Below are positions 51,689-59,734 of a DNA stretch of 64,000 bases, one piece after another. The position numbers and the translations under genes are program-made. Origin of the DNA: Lewinellaceae bacterium (GTDB lineage: Bacteria; Bacteroidota; Bacteroidia; Chitinophagales; Saprospiraceae); assembly GCA_020636225.1 (NCBI GenBank), contig JACJYI010000006.1, positions 268,501 through 332,500 of the forward strand, written 5' to 3'. The notes under the pieces were generated by a model that did not search any database, was not told the origin of the DNA, and worked only from the letters and a program-made list of their open reading frames with translations. Position 1 is the stretch's first letter; each line of letters opens with the position of its first letter.

Positions 51689-52738
51689 TCACCGCTCGTT
51701 CCATTGGCCCTTGTCCAGGTTCAGCAGGGCCAGGGTCATCAGGTCGATGGTGGCCTGCACATCGTTCTTGTGGACCATCTCGATGACCTGGTGGATGTGC
51801 CGGGTGGGGATGGACAAGGCACCTGCGATGGCGCCATTCTTCCCGTAGCGCTGGACGGCAGCGGTGTCCGTACCACCCGCGGTGAGGATCTCCGACTGCC
51901 AGGTGATGCCGGCCGCATCGGCCTGATCGCGGAGATAATCCACCATGCGCGGATCGCAGACGGTCATACCGTCCAGGATCTTGATGGCCGTTCCCTTGCC
52001 GAGCTTGGTGACCATTTCCTGGGGCTGGGCGCCGGGTACATCGAAGGCAATGGTGGTGTCCAGGACGATCCCGAAGTCGGGATTGATCCGGTGGGCGGCC
52101 GAAATGGCCCCACGCAGTCCGATCTCCTCCTGTACCGTGAAGACGGCATGCAGGTCATAGGGCAGTTCCTTTCCTTTCAGGGCCTTGAGTACCTCGACCA
52201 GGATGAAGACCGAGATCCGGTTGTCCAGCGACTTGCTGTTGATGCATTCCCCCATCTCGATCATCTGCCGCTCGCGGGTCACCGGATCGCCGACGCGAAC
52301 CAGTTTCTTCACCTGTTCGGCAGGCAGGCCGGTATCGATGAAGAAGTCCTCGATCTGCACGGCCTTGTTTCGCTCCTCCGCCTTCATCAGGTGGATGGGC
52401 TTGCTGCCCATCACCCCGATCACTTCTTCACGGCCGTGGACGATCACGCGCTGGGCGGTGAGGGTCTTGGCGTCAAATCCACCGAGGGTGGAAAAGCGCA
52501 GGAAGCCTTCGTCATCGATATGTGTGACGATGAAGCTGATCTCATCCATGTGGGCCGTGACCATCACCCGCTTGTCCTGGCGTCCCTTGCGCAGGACCAT
52601 GAGGTTGCCCATGGGGTCGACGGTCATCTCGTCCACCAGGTCGGCGACCTGTTCCTTGAGGAATGCGCGGATACGATGTTCGAATCCCGGGGCGCCGGGG
52701 ATCTCGCATATGGTCTTCAGGAGGTTGACATTCATCAC
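51689..52738 (-). CDS. M42 family aminopeptidase
   Basis: This 349-residue metallopeptidase has the two-zinc layout of the M42 group: TAHMDEISFIVTHID with the first His and Asp, MGECINSKSLDNRISVFILV, FTVQEEIGLRGAISAAHRI with the catalytic Glu pair, DTTIAFDVPG, and PTRHIHQVIEMVHKND with the last His. These tetrahedral complexes trim short peptides in the cytoplasm. The gene is divergent from the radical SAM gene with about 70 bp between. Confidence 0.93.
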   Translation of the reverse strand: MMNVNLLKTICEIPGAPGFEHRIRAFLKEQVADLVDEMTVDPMGNLMVLRKGRQDKRVMVTAHMDEISFIVTHIDDEGFLRFSTLGGFDAKTLTAQRVIVHGREEVIGVMGSKPIHLMKAEERNKAVQIEDFFIDTGLPAEQVKKLVRVGDPVTRERQMIEMGECINSKSLDNRISVFILVEVLKALKGKELPYDLHAVFTVQEEIGLRGAISAAHRINPDFGIVLDTTIAFDVPGAQPQEMVTKLGKGTAIKILDGMTVCDPRMVDYLRDQADAAGITWQSEILTAGGTDTAAVQRYGKNGAIAGALSIPTRHIHQVIEMVHKNDVQATIDLMTLALLNLDKGQWNER

Positions 52739-52808
52739 TTGCGGTTTTTCGGAAGGAGCGCAAAAATAGACAAAAGGCCCTTACTTTGGCAGCACAGCCA
52801 CCAACCCT

Positions 52809-53831
52809 TTGTCCGTGCCGTACCGGGATACCCGCAATTTCCTTTCCAAACTGAGCTTCCGCCGCCTGTGGAACGCCGGAAAGGTCCTGGCATCGTACTA
52901 CCTCACCCGACTCAGCGGGCGCCCGATCCAGTGGGGCCTGCCCATGACCATCTCCATCGAACCGACCACGGCCTGCAATCTCCGCTGTCCGGAATGTCCC
53001 AGTGGCCTGCGGGCCTTCACCCGGGAAACGGGCAACCTGAAGGCGGATTTCTTCCGGAAGACCATCGACGAGCTGTCCCGCGACCTGATCTACCTGATCT
53101 TCTACTTCCAGGGGGAGCCCTATATCAATCCCCAGTTCCTGGAGATGGTGCGGTATGCCCATCAACAGAAGCTGTACACCATCACCTCCACCAATGGCCA
53201 TTTCCTGGATGACCAACGGGCCCGGGAGACGGTGGAAAGTGGTCTGGACCGCCTGATCATCAGCGTGGATGGCACCACCCAGGAAACTTACGAGCAGTAC
53301 CGGAAAGAAGGTGAACTGGCCACCGTTTTGGAAGGGGCTCGAAATGTGGTCAAATGGAAAAAGGCGTTGAACAGTGCCACCCCGCATATCATCTTTCAAT
53401 TCCTGGTGGTGCGCCCCAACGAGCACCAGATCCCGGAGATCTACCGGTTGGCGGAGGAGATCGGTGTGGACGAGGTGAAGTTGAAGACTGCCCAGATCTA
53501 TGATTACGAACGGGGAAACCCCCTGATCCCCACAGACCTGACCTACAGCCGCTACCTCCCTCAGCCGGATGGCACCTGGCGTACCCGGCATGCCCTGGCC
53601 AACCATTGCTGGAAGCTGTGGCATGCCTGCGTGATCACCTGGGACGGGATGGTCGTCCCCTGCTGTTTCGACAAGGATGCCACCCACCGGCTGGGTGATA
53701 TGAAGCAACGTTCATTTCGGGAAATATGGCAGGGAGAGGAGTATCAGCGATTCCGTTCTCAGATCCTGGAGGGCCGGGACCAGATTGATATTTGTACGAA
53801 TTGTACGGAAGGGTGTAAGGTGTGGGGGTGA
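52809..53831 (+). CDS. Radical SAM / SPASM protein
   Basis: This ~340-residue enzyme binds a 4Fe-4S cluster through CNLRCPEC (Cys56, 60, 63 from TTG 52809) and reduces SAM to make a radical. YFQGEPYINPQF carries the GGEP-like motif. The C-terminal SPASM part has ACVITWDGMVVPCCFD and ends ICTNCTEGCKVWG. No ATG is available near the start: TTG 52809 or GTG 52815. SPASM enzymes often modify peptides, but no precursor peptide is seen nearby. The last 81 bp are repeated, diverged, at 54750-54830. Confidence 0.85.
   Translation: MSVPYRDTRNFLSKLSFRRLWNAGKVLASYYLTRLSGRPIQWGLPMTISIEPTTACNLRCPECPSGLRAFTRETGNLKADFFRKTIDELSRDLIYLIFYFQGEPYINPQFLEMVRYAHQQKLYTITSTNGHFLDDQRARETVESGLDRLIISVDGTTQETYEQYRKEGELATVLEGARNVVKWKKALNSATPHIIFQFLVVRPNEHQIPEIYRLAEEIGVDEVKLKTAQIYDYERGNPLIPTDLTYSRYLPQPDGTWRTRHALANHCWKLWHACVITWDGMVVPCCFDKDATHRLGDMKQRSFREIWQGEEYQRFRSQILEGRDQIDICTNCTEGCKVWG
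53751..53831 (+). repeat. Radical SAM tail, copy A
   Basis: The last 27 codons of the radical SAM gene, from Phe-Arg to the stop. They align without gaps to 54750-54830, sharing 22 of 27 encoded positions including the stop. Identical DNA blocks are aattgtacggaagggtg and aaggtgtgggggtgag. Confidence 0.8.
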
Positions 53832-53926
53832 GGGAAGTATTTCTGGATTTTCCTTGAACGAGGATTGCTGTTCAAATTCTGCTCTTTGGGTTTTTTTACA
53901 TCGGATAAATCATTAAAGAACGATTA

Positions 53927-54433
53927 TCAATCTATCCAGATTATTGATTCTTTGACAAACACGGGTTCTCCATCGTTGGTGACTTTGTAAAGAAATTCAT
54001 GTCCTTGAGACCCATATTCCAAGAAAATGACGAAATATTCATTGTTGTGAATAAAGAGATCTGAGATAACCATAACATGGTTAGTCATACTGGTATCCCA
54101 AGAAATCATACTGAATTTTGTAGTTCCGCATCCAAGGCTCTGGTCCTTCAGCGCTATCTGTTCAAATTCCAGATCAGAATAGTGGGTCTCTTCAGTAATA
54201 TTTTCGACTCTCTTGTTCAAGTAAGATTCTAGAAAACCGGTAGGAAACACATTGGATCGAACTCCAACGATCACCATATTTCCAGGAAAAGGATGTCCAT
54301 CTGTACCTCTATGGAATAAGTCGCAAAGTAAATTATGTTGCAAGCGATCAGACGGTATGGATTTGACTCTTAGCGAGCTACACGAAAGTAGGAGCAACAC
54401 ATGAGCAAACATTACAATCAGTTTCATGGGCAT
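53927..54433 (-). CDS. Small AT-rich lipoprotein-like protein
   Basis: This 168-residue protein begins MPMKLIVMFAHVLLLLSCSS, a lipoprotein signal with Cys18. The mature part has MVIVGVRSNVFPTGFLESYL, DQSLGCGTTKFSMISWDTS and YFVIFLEYGSQGHEFLYKVT, a small beta-rich domain of no family I know. It is markedly more AT-rich than the flanking radical SAM and kynureninase genes and sits within the segment bounded by the two radical SAM tails, so it is probably acquired. Confidence 0.6.
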   Translation of the reverse strand: MPMKLIVMFAHVLLLLSCSSLRVKSIPSDRLQHNLLCDLFHRGTDGHPFPGNMVIVGVRSNVFPTGFLESYLNKRVENITEETHYSDLEFEQIALKDQSLGCGTTKFSMISWDTSMTNHVMVISDLFIHNNEYFVIFLEYGSQGHEFLYKVTNDGEPVFVKESIIWID

Positions 54434-54490
54434 GTATGATTATTTGGATTATCCTCGGAATTTTAACCAAAGCTCATCCCATTTCATATA

Positions 54491-54724
54491 CTACCAAAGG
54501 TCTTCTCCACCCCGAACTTGTGCCCCGGATAAGGATTCATTTATGTTGATCGTATCGATCACTTCCAACTCATAATGTGAAGCATCCACTATCCCTTCTC
54601 CGATCGCATAGAAGGCACACCACACGGTGAAGTCCTGTACAAGCTCTTCCTCCGTCTCAAAAGAGAAGCCCAATTCCTTAAATGGCACGAACTCGTAGTA
54701 GTAGACACGCATGGTTGAATCCAT
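54491..54724 (-). CDS. Small hypothetical protein in AT-rich insert
   Basis: A 77-residue acidic protein starts at ATG 54724 with MDSTMRVYYYEFVPFKELGF and contains EEELVQDFTVWCAFYAIGEG. A longer frame upstream would run antisense through the duplicated radical SAM tail and is not used. It lies 57 bp upstream of the lipoprotein-like gene on the same strand and may form a pair with it. No family is recognised; the call rests on composition and context. Confidence 0.45.
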   Translation of the reverse strand: MDSTMRVYYYEFVPFKELGFSFETEEELVQDFTVWCAFYAIGEGIVDASHYELEVIDTININESLSGAQVRGGEDLW

Positions 54725-54749
54725 TGTATAGTAAAGATACGCCCAGGAC

Positions 54750-54830
54750 TTCCGGAAACGACTCCTGAAAGGAAGAGACCAGATCGAGATCTGCACCAAT
54801 TGTACGGAAGGGTGCAAGGTGTGGGGGTGA
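54750..54830 (+). pseudogene. Orphan tail of a radical SAM gene, copy B
   Basis: This stretch encodes FRKRLLKGRDQIEICTNCTE and then GCKVWG with a stop, aligning to the end of the intact gene at 53751-53831. A stop lies in the same frame just upstream, so only the tail survives. Its codons are more GC-rich (atc gag atc tgc) than those of copy A (att gat att tgt), and so look more like the native backbone. Confidence 0.75.
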
Positions 54831-54911
54831 GATTCGATGCTACCATGTCGCGATACTGCGCTTGATCGCGTCTTGCTTCGTGATCCACGTCTTGCTCCCT
54901 ACCTTTAGGCC

Positions 54912-56180
54912 ATGATGACGTTTCAGGCCACCCTCGACTTTGCCCGCTCACTGGACCGCCAGGATCCTCTGGCCGGGTTTCGCGACCGATTCCATATCCC
55001 CCCTGCCCAGGATGGGAGCCCTTCTGTCTATTTCTGTGGCAACTCACTGGGCCTGCAACCCAAATCCACCCGGGAGTATGTCCTGGCCGAGCTGGACGAC
55101 TGGGCCCGCCTTGGTGTAGAAGGCCACACCCATGCCCGCCATCCCTGGATGCCTTACCATGAATTCCTGACCGAGAAGATGGCCCGGGTGGTCGGGGCCA
55201 AGCCCAGGGAAGTGGTGGTCATGAACAGCCTGACGGTCAATCTCCATCTCATGATGGTGTCCTTCTACCGGCCGACCACCAAGCGCCGGAAGATCGTCCT
55301 GGAGTACAGTCCCTTTCCTTCCGACCGGTATGCCGTCGCCTCCCAGTTGCGCTACCACGGTTTCGATCCGGTGGAGGACCTGATCGAGCTCCAGCCCCGC
55401 CAGGGATCCGACCAGGTTCTCTATGAGGACCTGGAGACCCTTCTCGAAGAAGAGGGACACCAGATCGCCCTCCTGCTCATCGGCGGGGTCAACTACTATA
55501 CCGGTCAGGCCTATGACCTCCGGCGGATCACCGCCCTGGGGCATCGATATGGCTGTATGGTAGGATTCGACCTGGCCCATGCCGCCGGCAATCTTCCCCT
55601 GCAACTGCATGATGACGGTCCGGATTTTGCCGCCTGGTGTTCCTACAAATACCTCAACTCAGGGCCCGGCTCCCTGAGCGGTGTCTTCGTGCACGAACGC
55701 CATGCCAACCACCCGGCCATGCCCCGGTTCGAAGGGTGGTGGGGGCAGGACAAAGACACCCGGTTTCTGATGCCCGATACCTTTACTCCCATTCAGGGCG
55801 CGGAGGGTTGGCAACTCTCCAATCCGCCGATCCTGCCGATGGCCGCCATGCGGGCCTCCCTGGACCTGTTCGATGAAGCGGGCATGGACCGGCTGACGGC
55901 CAAGTCCCGGCAACTGACCGGATTCCTGGAATATCTGCTGCAACAGCAGAGCAATCCGCGCTTCTCCCTGATCACGCCATCAGATCCCGACCAGCGGGGA
56001 TGCCAGCTGTCCATTCGCGTTGCCGGCGCCGACAAATCCGTCTTCCACCGGCTTTCCGAACAGGGCGTGATCGCCGACTGGCGTGAGCCGGATGTGATCC
56101 GCGTGGCTCCTGTACCGCTGTACAACAGCTTCGAGGATGTCTTCCATTTTGTCGAGCGACTCAGCCTGGCAGTGAGTTGA
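54912..56180 (+). CDS. kynU: Kynureninase
   Basis: This 422-residue PLP enzyme splits kynurenine or 3-hydroxykynurenine into (3-hydroxy)anthranilate and alanine. It shows VYFCGNSLGLQPK, the WMPYHEFLTEKMARVVGAKP region, FDLAHAAGNLPLQLHDDG with the PLP-binding Asp, and Lys246 in AAWCSYKYLNSGPGS. PIQGAEGWQLSNPPILPMAA is also diagnostic. TACCTTTA at 54900-54907 is a -7-like element only a few bases before the start, so the mRNA may be nearly leaderless. The other pathway genes are 15-31 kb away. Confidence 0.96.
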   Translation: MMTFQATLDFARSLDRQDPLAGFRDRFHIPPAQDGSPSVYFCGNSLGLQPKSTREYVLAELDDWARLGVEGHTHARHPWMPYHEFLTEKMARVVGAKPREVVVMNSLTVNLHLMMVSFYRPTTKRRKIVLEYSPFPSDRYAVASQLRYHGFDPVEDLIELQPRQGSDQVLYEDLETLLEEEGHQIALLLIGGVNYYTGQAYDLRRITALGHRYGCMVGFDLAHAAGNLPLQLHDDGPDFAAWCSYKYLNSGPGSLSGVFVHERHANHPAMPRFEGWWGQDKDTRFLMPDTFTPIQGAEGWQLSNPPILPMAAMRASLDLFDEAGMDRLTAKSRQLTGFLEYLLQQQSNPRFSLITPSDPDQRGCQLSIRVAGADKSVFHRLSEQGVIADWREPDVIRVAPVPLYNSFEDVFHFVERLSLAVS

Positions 56181-56574
56181 GGAGGTTATGAAAAGGTCGA
56201 GAAGTCGAGGAGGGGAGAAGTTGAGAAGGAGGGCGGAGAGTCGGGCAGAGGGGAAATACCAAATCACAAGCACCAAATCACAAACCAGCCTGCCGGCTGG
56301 CAGGTATATTCAAATGACGAATCATCAATGACCAAAATGATCTTCCAATCTCGTCATTGAGTATTGGCGTTTGAATGTTGGTGCTTCGAATTTATCTGCC
56401 AGCCGGCCCTTAGGTTTGGAATTTGAGATTTGGAAGTTGATACTTAAAACCTGGCGTTTCTCCTCACCTCCTCCACTCCCTCCTCCCTTTCTGTCCTTCG
56501 GTCATTCGAATTTGGTGCTTGAAATTTATTTGGAATTTGTGATTTGGTGCTTAACATTGGTGCCTGACACACGA
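56181..56574. repeat. Inverted caaattccaaa-type track
   Basis: No gene is seen. The stretch has caaatcacaagcaccaaatcac, ccggctggcagg and, further on, the inverse words gaatttgagatttgg and ggaatttgtgatttggtgcttaac, making a loose large inverted repeat. It shares gccagccggcccttaggtttgg with the duplicated unit at 44.6-44.9 kb. Confidence 0.7.
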
Positions 56575-56610
56575 AAAGCCCCTTGCTCAACCAGGTGAGC
56601 AAGGGGCTTT
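56575..56610. terminator. Bidirectional terminator between kynU and the OmpA gene
   Basis: A perfect 15-bp stem, aaagccccttgctca (56575-56589) and tgagcaaggggcttt (56596-56610), has a 6-nt loop and A/T at its ends on both sides. It sits between two convergent genes. Confidence 0.85.
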
Positions 56611-56631
56611 CCTCATTTCTGACGGGTCAGT

Positions 56632-58689
56632 TTATTTCTCCTCCTCGTATCGGATCTCCACCGGTTCATCCAGGGTGGTGATCAGGATCTCGGTACGGCG
56701 GTTGTACTCGTGTTCGGCTTCGGTGCAGGTGACCCCTTCGCTGCAATGGTTGCGCAGCAGGGTCTCCCCATACCCGACGGCGGTGATCCGTGCGGGCTGG
56801 ATGCCCCGGCTGACCAGATAGTTCTTGGCGGCAGAGGCCCGGGATTCCGACAGTCGCTGGTTGTATTTCTCGCTGCCCCGGCAATCGGTATGGGCTCCCA
56901 GCTCGATCTCCATGGTCGGATATTTCTTCATGAGATCGTAGACCACATCCAGTTCGTTGGCGGCACCGGGCCTCAGGGACGACTTGTTGTAATCGTAGTA
57001 CAGGTTGTTCAGTACGATCACTGAGCCCTTCGCCAGCGGCTTGGCAGGGGCGGGTTCAGCAGGTGTCCCGGAGAAGGGCAACAGCAGCAATTCCACCTTG
57101 CGGGTCGTGGCGTAGTCACCATCCGTGGTCGACACGCGCGACCGGCCGGGGATATATCCATCCTTGCTGGCGGAAAGCGCATATTCTGTCGGCTCATCCA
57201 GGCAGTAACTGAAGGTGCCATTGATGTCCGTTTCGATATAGACGGGCGCGCCGCCGGCCTTCTCCACCACGACGGGCACGTTGGCCATCAGGACACCAGT
57301 CTTCTGGTTGCGCACCACACCTTCCATCTGGTAGCAATCCTGGGGACGCAGGTTGATCACGATCTCATCAGCGGTTGGCTCGACCGGCGAGGTGTAATTG
57401 AATTCCCGGGTCACATAGCCCGGCTTGGACACCAGGATCAGGTAGTTCTGGTCCACCTTCATCTGGCCCAGGGCCATGCCGGCGGCATCCGAGCGCAGAT
57501 CCGGATCATTGAGGTCCAGGGTCTTCTTGCGCACCAGGTTCAACGTCAGCTTATCCGGAGCATCATCTTCTCTGGCCACAGCCATATTGTAAATGGATTC
57601 CCCGGTCACAAAGCCATAGGGGTCTTTCTCCAGGAGGAAGATGCTGGCATCGGATACGGGTTGACCGGTCTTTTCATCCACGATCTCCATCATGGCGCGG
57701 GCCACAAAGTTCTCCAGGTCACCGGCCAGGGAATAGGCTGACTCGAACTGGTAGATATCGTCCTTCCCCAAACCACCGGGGCGATCGGAGGAGAAGAAGC
57801 CCTTCTTGCCGTCATCGTCCAGGACAAATCCCAGGTCGTCGAACGGGGAATTGAAGGGTGAACCGAAGATCTGTGGAAATGCTTCCGGCAGATTCCGGGT
57901 ATTCACGGAAAAGATGTCCAGTCCGCCCAATCCTTCTTCGCTGCCATCACTGGAATAGTAGAGGTAACCGCTGTAATGGATGAATGGAAAGACCTCGTTG
58001 CCCTGGCTGTTGATCATCGGACCCAGGTTGACCGGATTGCTCCAGCCTTCCGGCGTGCGATCGACGAACCACAGATCATATCCGCCATAACCGCCGGGCA
58101 TATCGGAGGCAAAATAGAGGCGACGGCCATCCCGGGACAGGGACGGATGCTGGCAGGAATATTCGTCCGAATTGAAGGGCAATTCTTTGATGTCCTGCCA
58201 TTCCAGCGCACCGCGCCTGGCGGTATAGATCTTCAGGCGGACGCGGCCCTGGCCATCGGCCTGCTGCATCCCCCGCTTCTGGTTGTTGGAGGTGAAGAAG
58301 ATCTGGTCCCCGTTGCGGGAAAAGGCGACCGGCCCCTCGTGCAGTTGGGAATTCAGCTGGCCGGAGAAGGCTTCGGGTTCCACGGGAGCACCGTTCGGAT
58401 CGATCCGGGTGTAATAGAGCTCAAAATAGGTCTCCCCGATCTTGGCATCCACGAATCCACCCTTCTTACGGGAGGAGACGAATACCAGGCCGTTGTTGTA
58501 GAAGACCGGTGAAAAATCCAGGTGATCGGTGTTGATCGCCGAGGCATTGGTGATGACTATGCCTTTGCCCCCGGTCTTTTCATAGAACTTGTCCCGGCCC
58601 ATCGTCTTGGACGAACCGGATTGCTGGGCGCAGAGAAAAAGAGGCAGGGCGGCAATCGCCAGGAGGGTCAGGAGGGTGTTTCTCATCAT
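56632..58689 (-). CDS. OmpA family protein with PD40 repeats
   Basis: This 685-residue protein has a signal peptide ending LPLFLCAQQ. Residues about 50-330 contain WD40-like PD40 beta-propeller repeats (HPSLSRDGRRLYFASDMPGG, GLGKDDIYQFESAY). A carboxypeptidase-regulatory-like domain is seen near 480-560 (NVPVVVEKAGGAPVYIETDI). The C-terminal OmpA domain (about 575-670) has YYDYNKSSLRPGAANELD and GAHTDCRGSEKYNQRLSESR for peptidoglycan binding. It belongs with the PorP/SprF gene 67 bp upstream. The start MM at 58689 gives a clean signal; the longer frame overlaps the PorP gene. Confidence 0.9.
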   Translation of the reverse strand: MMRNTLLTLLAIAALPLFLCAQQSGSSKTMGRDKFYEKTGGKGIVITNASAINTDHLDFSPVFYNNGLVFVSSRKKGGFVDAKIGETYFELYYTRIDPNGAPVEPEAFSGQLNSQLHEGPVAFSRNGDQIFFTSNNQKRGMQQADGQGRVRLKIYTARRGALEWQDIKELPFNSDEYSCQHPSLSRDGRRLYFASDMPGGYGGYDLWFVDRTPEGWSNPVNLGPMINSQGNEVFPFIHYSGYLYYSSDGSEEGLGGLDIFSVNTRNLPEAFPQIFGSPFNSPFDDLGFVLDDDGKKGFFSSDRPGGLGKDDIYQFESAYSLAGDLENFVARAMMEIVDEKTGQPVSDASIFLLEKDPYGFVTGESIYNMAVAREDDAPDKLTLNLVRKKTLDLNDPDLRSDAAGMALGQMKVDQNYLILVSKPGYVTREFNYTSPVEPTADEIVINLRPQDCYQMEGVVRNQKTGVLMANVPVVVEKAGGAPVYIETDINGTFSYCLDEPTEYALSASKDGYIPGRSRVSTTDGDYATTRKVELLLLPFSGTPAEPAPAKPLAKGSVIVLNNLYYDYNKSSLRPGAANELDVVYDLMKKYPTMEIELGAHTDCRGSEKYNQRLSESRASAAKNYLVSRGIQPARITAVGYGETLLRNHCSEGVTCTEAEHEYNRRTEILITTLDEPVEIRYEEEK

Positions 58690-58756
58690 TAGGATAGATG
58701 GATGAATCGGCCAAAAGTTACCGATGAAGAACGAATCTATGGTATCGATTCGTACA

Positions 58757-59734
58757 TTATTGGAAAAAACGTGGATTATCGATGGCAGATGCGGCATCTT
58801 TTCCAAAGCAGAATCGGAGCAGGACCTCAAATGTCCCGTTCTGGTAATCCCGGATCTCGGACAGGGCAATATCATAGCCGACGCTCAGGAGAAATTGCTG
58901 GCGGATCCGGAATCCCAGGATCACGTCGATCGACTCGCCCAGTCCGGGATCCCGATCGCCTCCGAACCGATAGGAAAGACCGGCATGAAACTGATCCTTC
59001 ATTTCCACGCTCAGGTTCAGGTCGGCATCGAATGGGGCATCACCAACGTATTTCAGGAGAAACTGGGGGTGCAGGGCCAGAAAGTTGTTCAGGTGGATCC
59101 GATATCCACCCAGGGCATAATAGTGCCGCAACTCCGTGGAGGGCCGATCGGATCCATTGCTGAAATCGATATTCCCTTCCACCAGGCGGGGCACCCCTCC
59201 CCCGACGTACCAGTCTTTCCCCTGGTAATAGACCCCTGCTCCGAAGTTGGGCAGGTAGCGGGTCTGCAGTCCCGTGGGTATGCTCTGGTCCAGGTTGATG
59301 TCCTGGGTGCCTTTCAATCGCTCGTCACTGTAGTCTTCCGCATAATAGCGCACCGATCCGCTCAGTCCGATGCCTAGGTATCCCTGTCCCAGGGGAATGC
59401 GATAGCTGTAGGCCATTTCGGCGGTCACGTTGCGGGTAATGCCGATGGAGGTCCGGTACAGGTTGACCCCCAGTCCGACGCGTTGCTGGAAGAGCGGTGT
59501 GTTGAAGCTGATCAGTTGCGCTTCCGGAGAGCCTTCCAGTCCGATCCACTGCTTGCGATAGAGCAACGAGAGGCAGGGGCCGCCTTCACTCCCGGCAAAG
59601 CCGGGTGTATAGTACAACCTGTTGAACATGAACTGGGTGTACTGCCCGTCCTGCTGGCCCCGCAGCGGGGTGGCCAACAGTGACAAACCGGTCAAAACGG
59701 TCAGGAGGATCAGGTTCCTTTGGATCATGGCCAT
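58757..59734 (-). CDS. PorP/SprF family T9SS outer membrane protein
   Basis: This 325-residue beta-barrel has a signal peptide ending LLATPLRGQ. The mature start QDGQYTQFMFNRLYYTPGFA is the PorP/SprF signature (QYMFNxLxxNPAYAG type). GLGVNLYRTSIGITRNVTA and YLPNFGAGVYYQGKDWYVGG follow. Proteins of this family are paired with one T9SS type B cargo and help its secretion or anchoring. Its start overlaps the stop of the giant upstream gene by one base (TAATG), so the pair is coupled. Confidence 0.93.
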   Translation of the reverse strand: MAMIQRNLILLTVLTGLSLLATPLRGQQDGQYTQFMFNRLYYTPGFAGSEGGPCLSLLYRKQWIGLEGSPEAQLISFNTPLFQQRVGLGVNLYRTSIGITRNVTAEMAYSYRIPLGQGYLGIGLSGSVRYYAEDYSDERLKGTQDINLDQSIPTGLQTRYLPNFGAGVYYQGKDWYVGGGVPRLVEGNIDFSNGSDRPSTELRHYYALGGYRIHLNNFLALHPQFLLKYVGDAPFDADLNLSVEMKDQFHAGLSYRFGGDRDPGLGESIDVILGFRIRQQFLLSVGYDIALSEIRDYQNGTFEVLLRFCFGKDAASAIDNPRFFQ

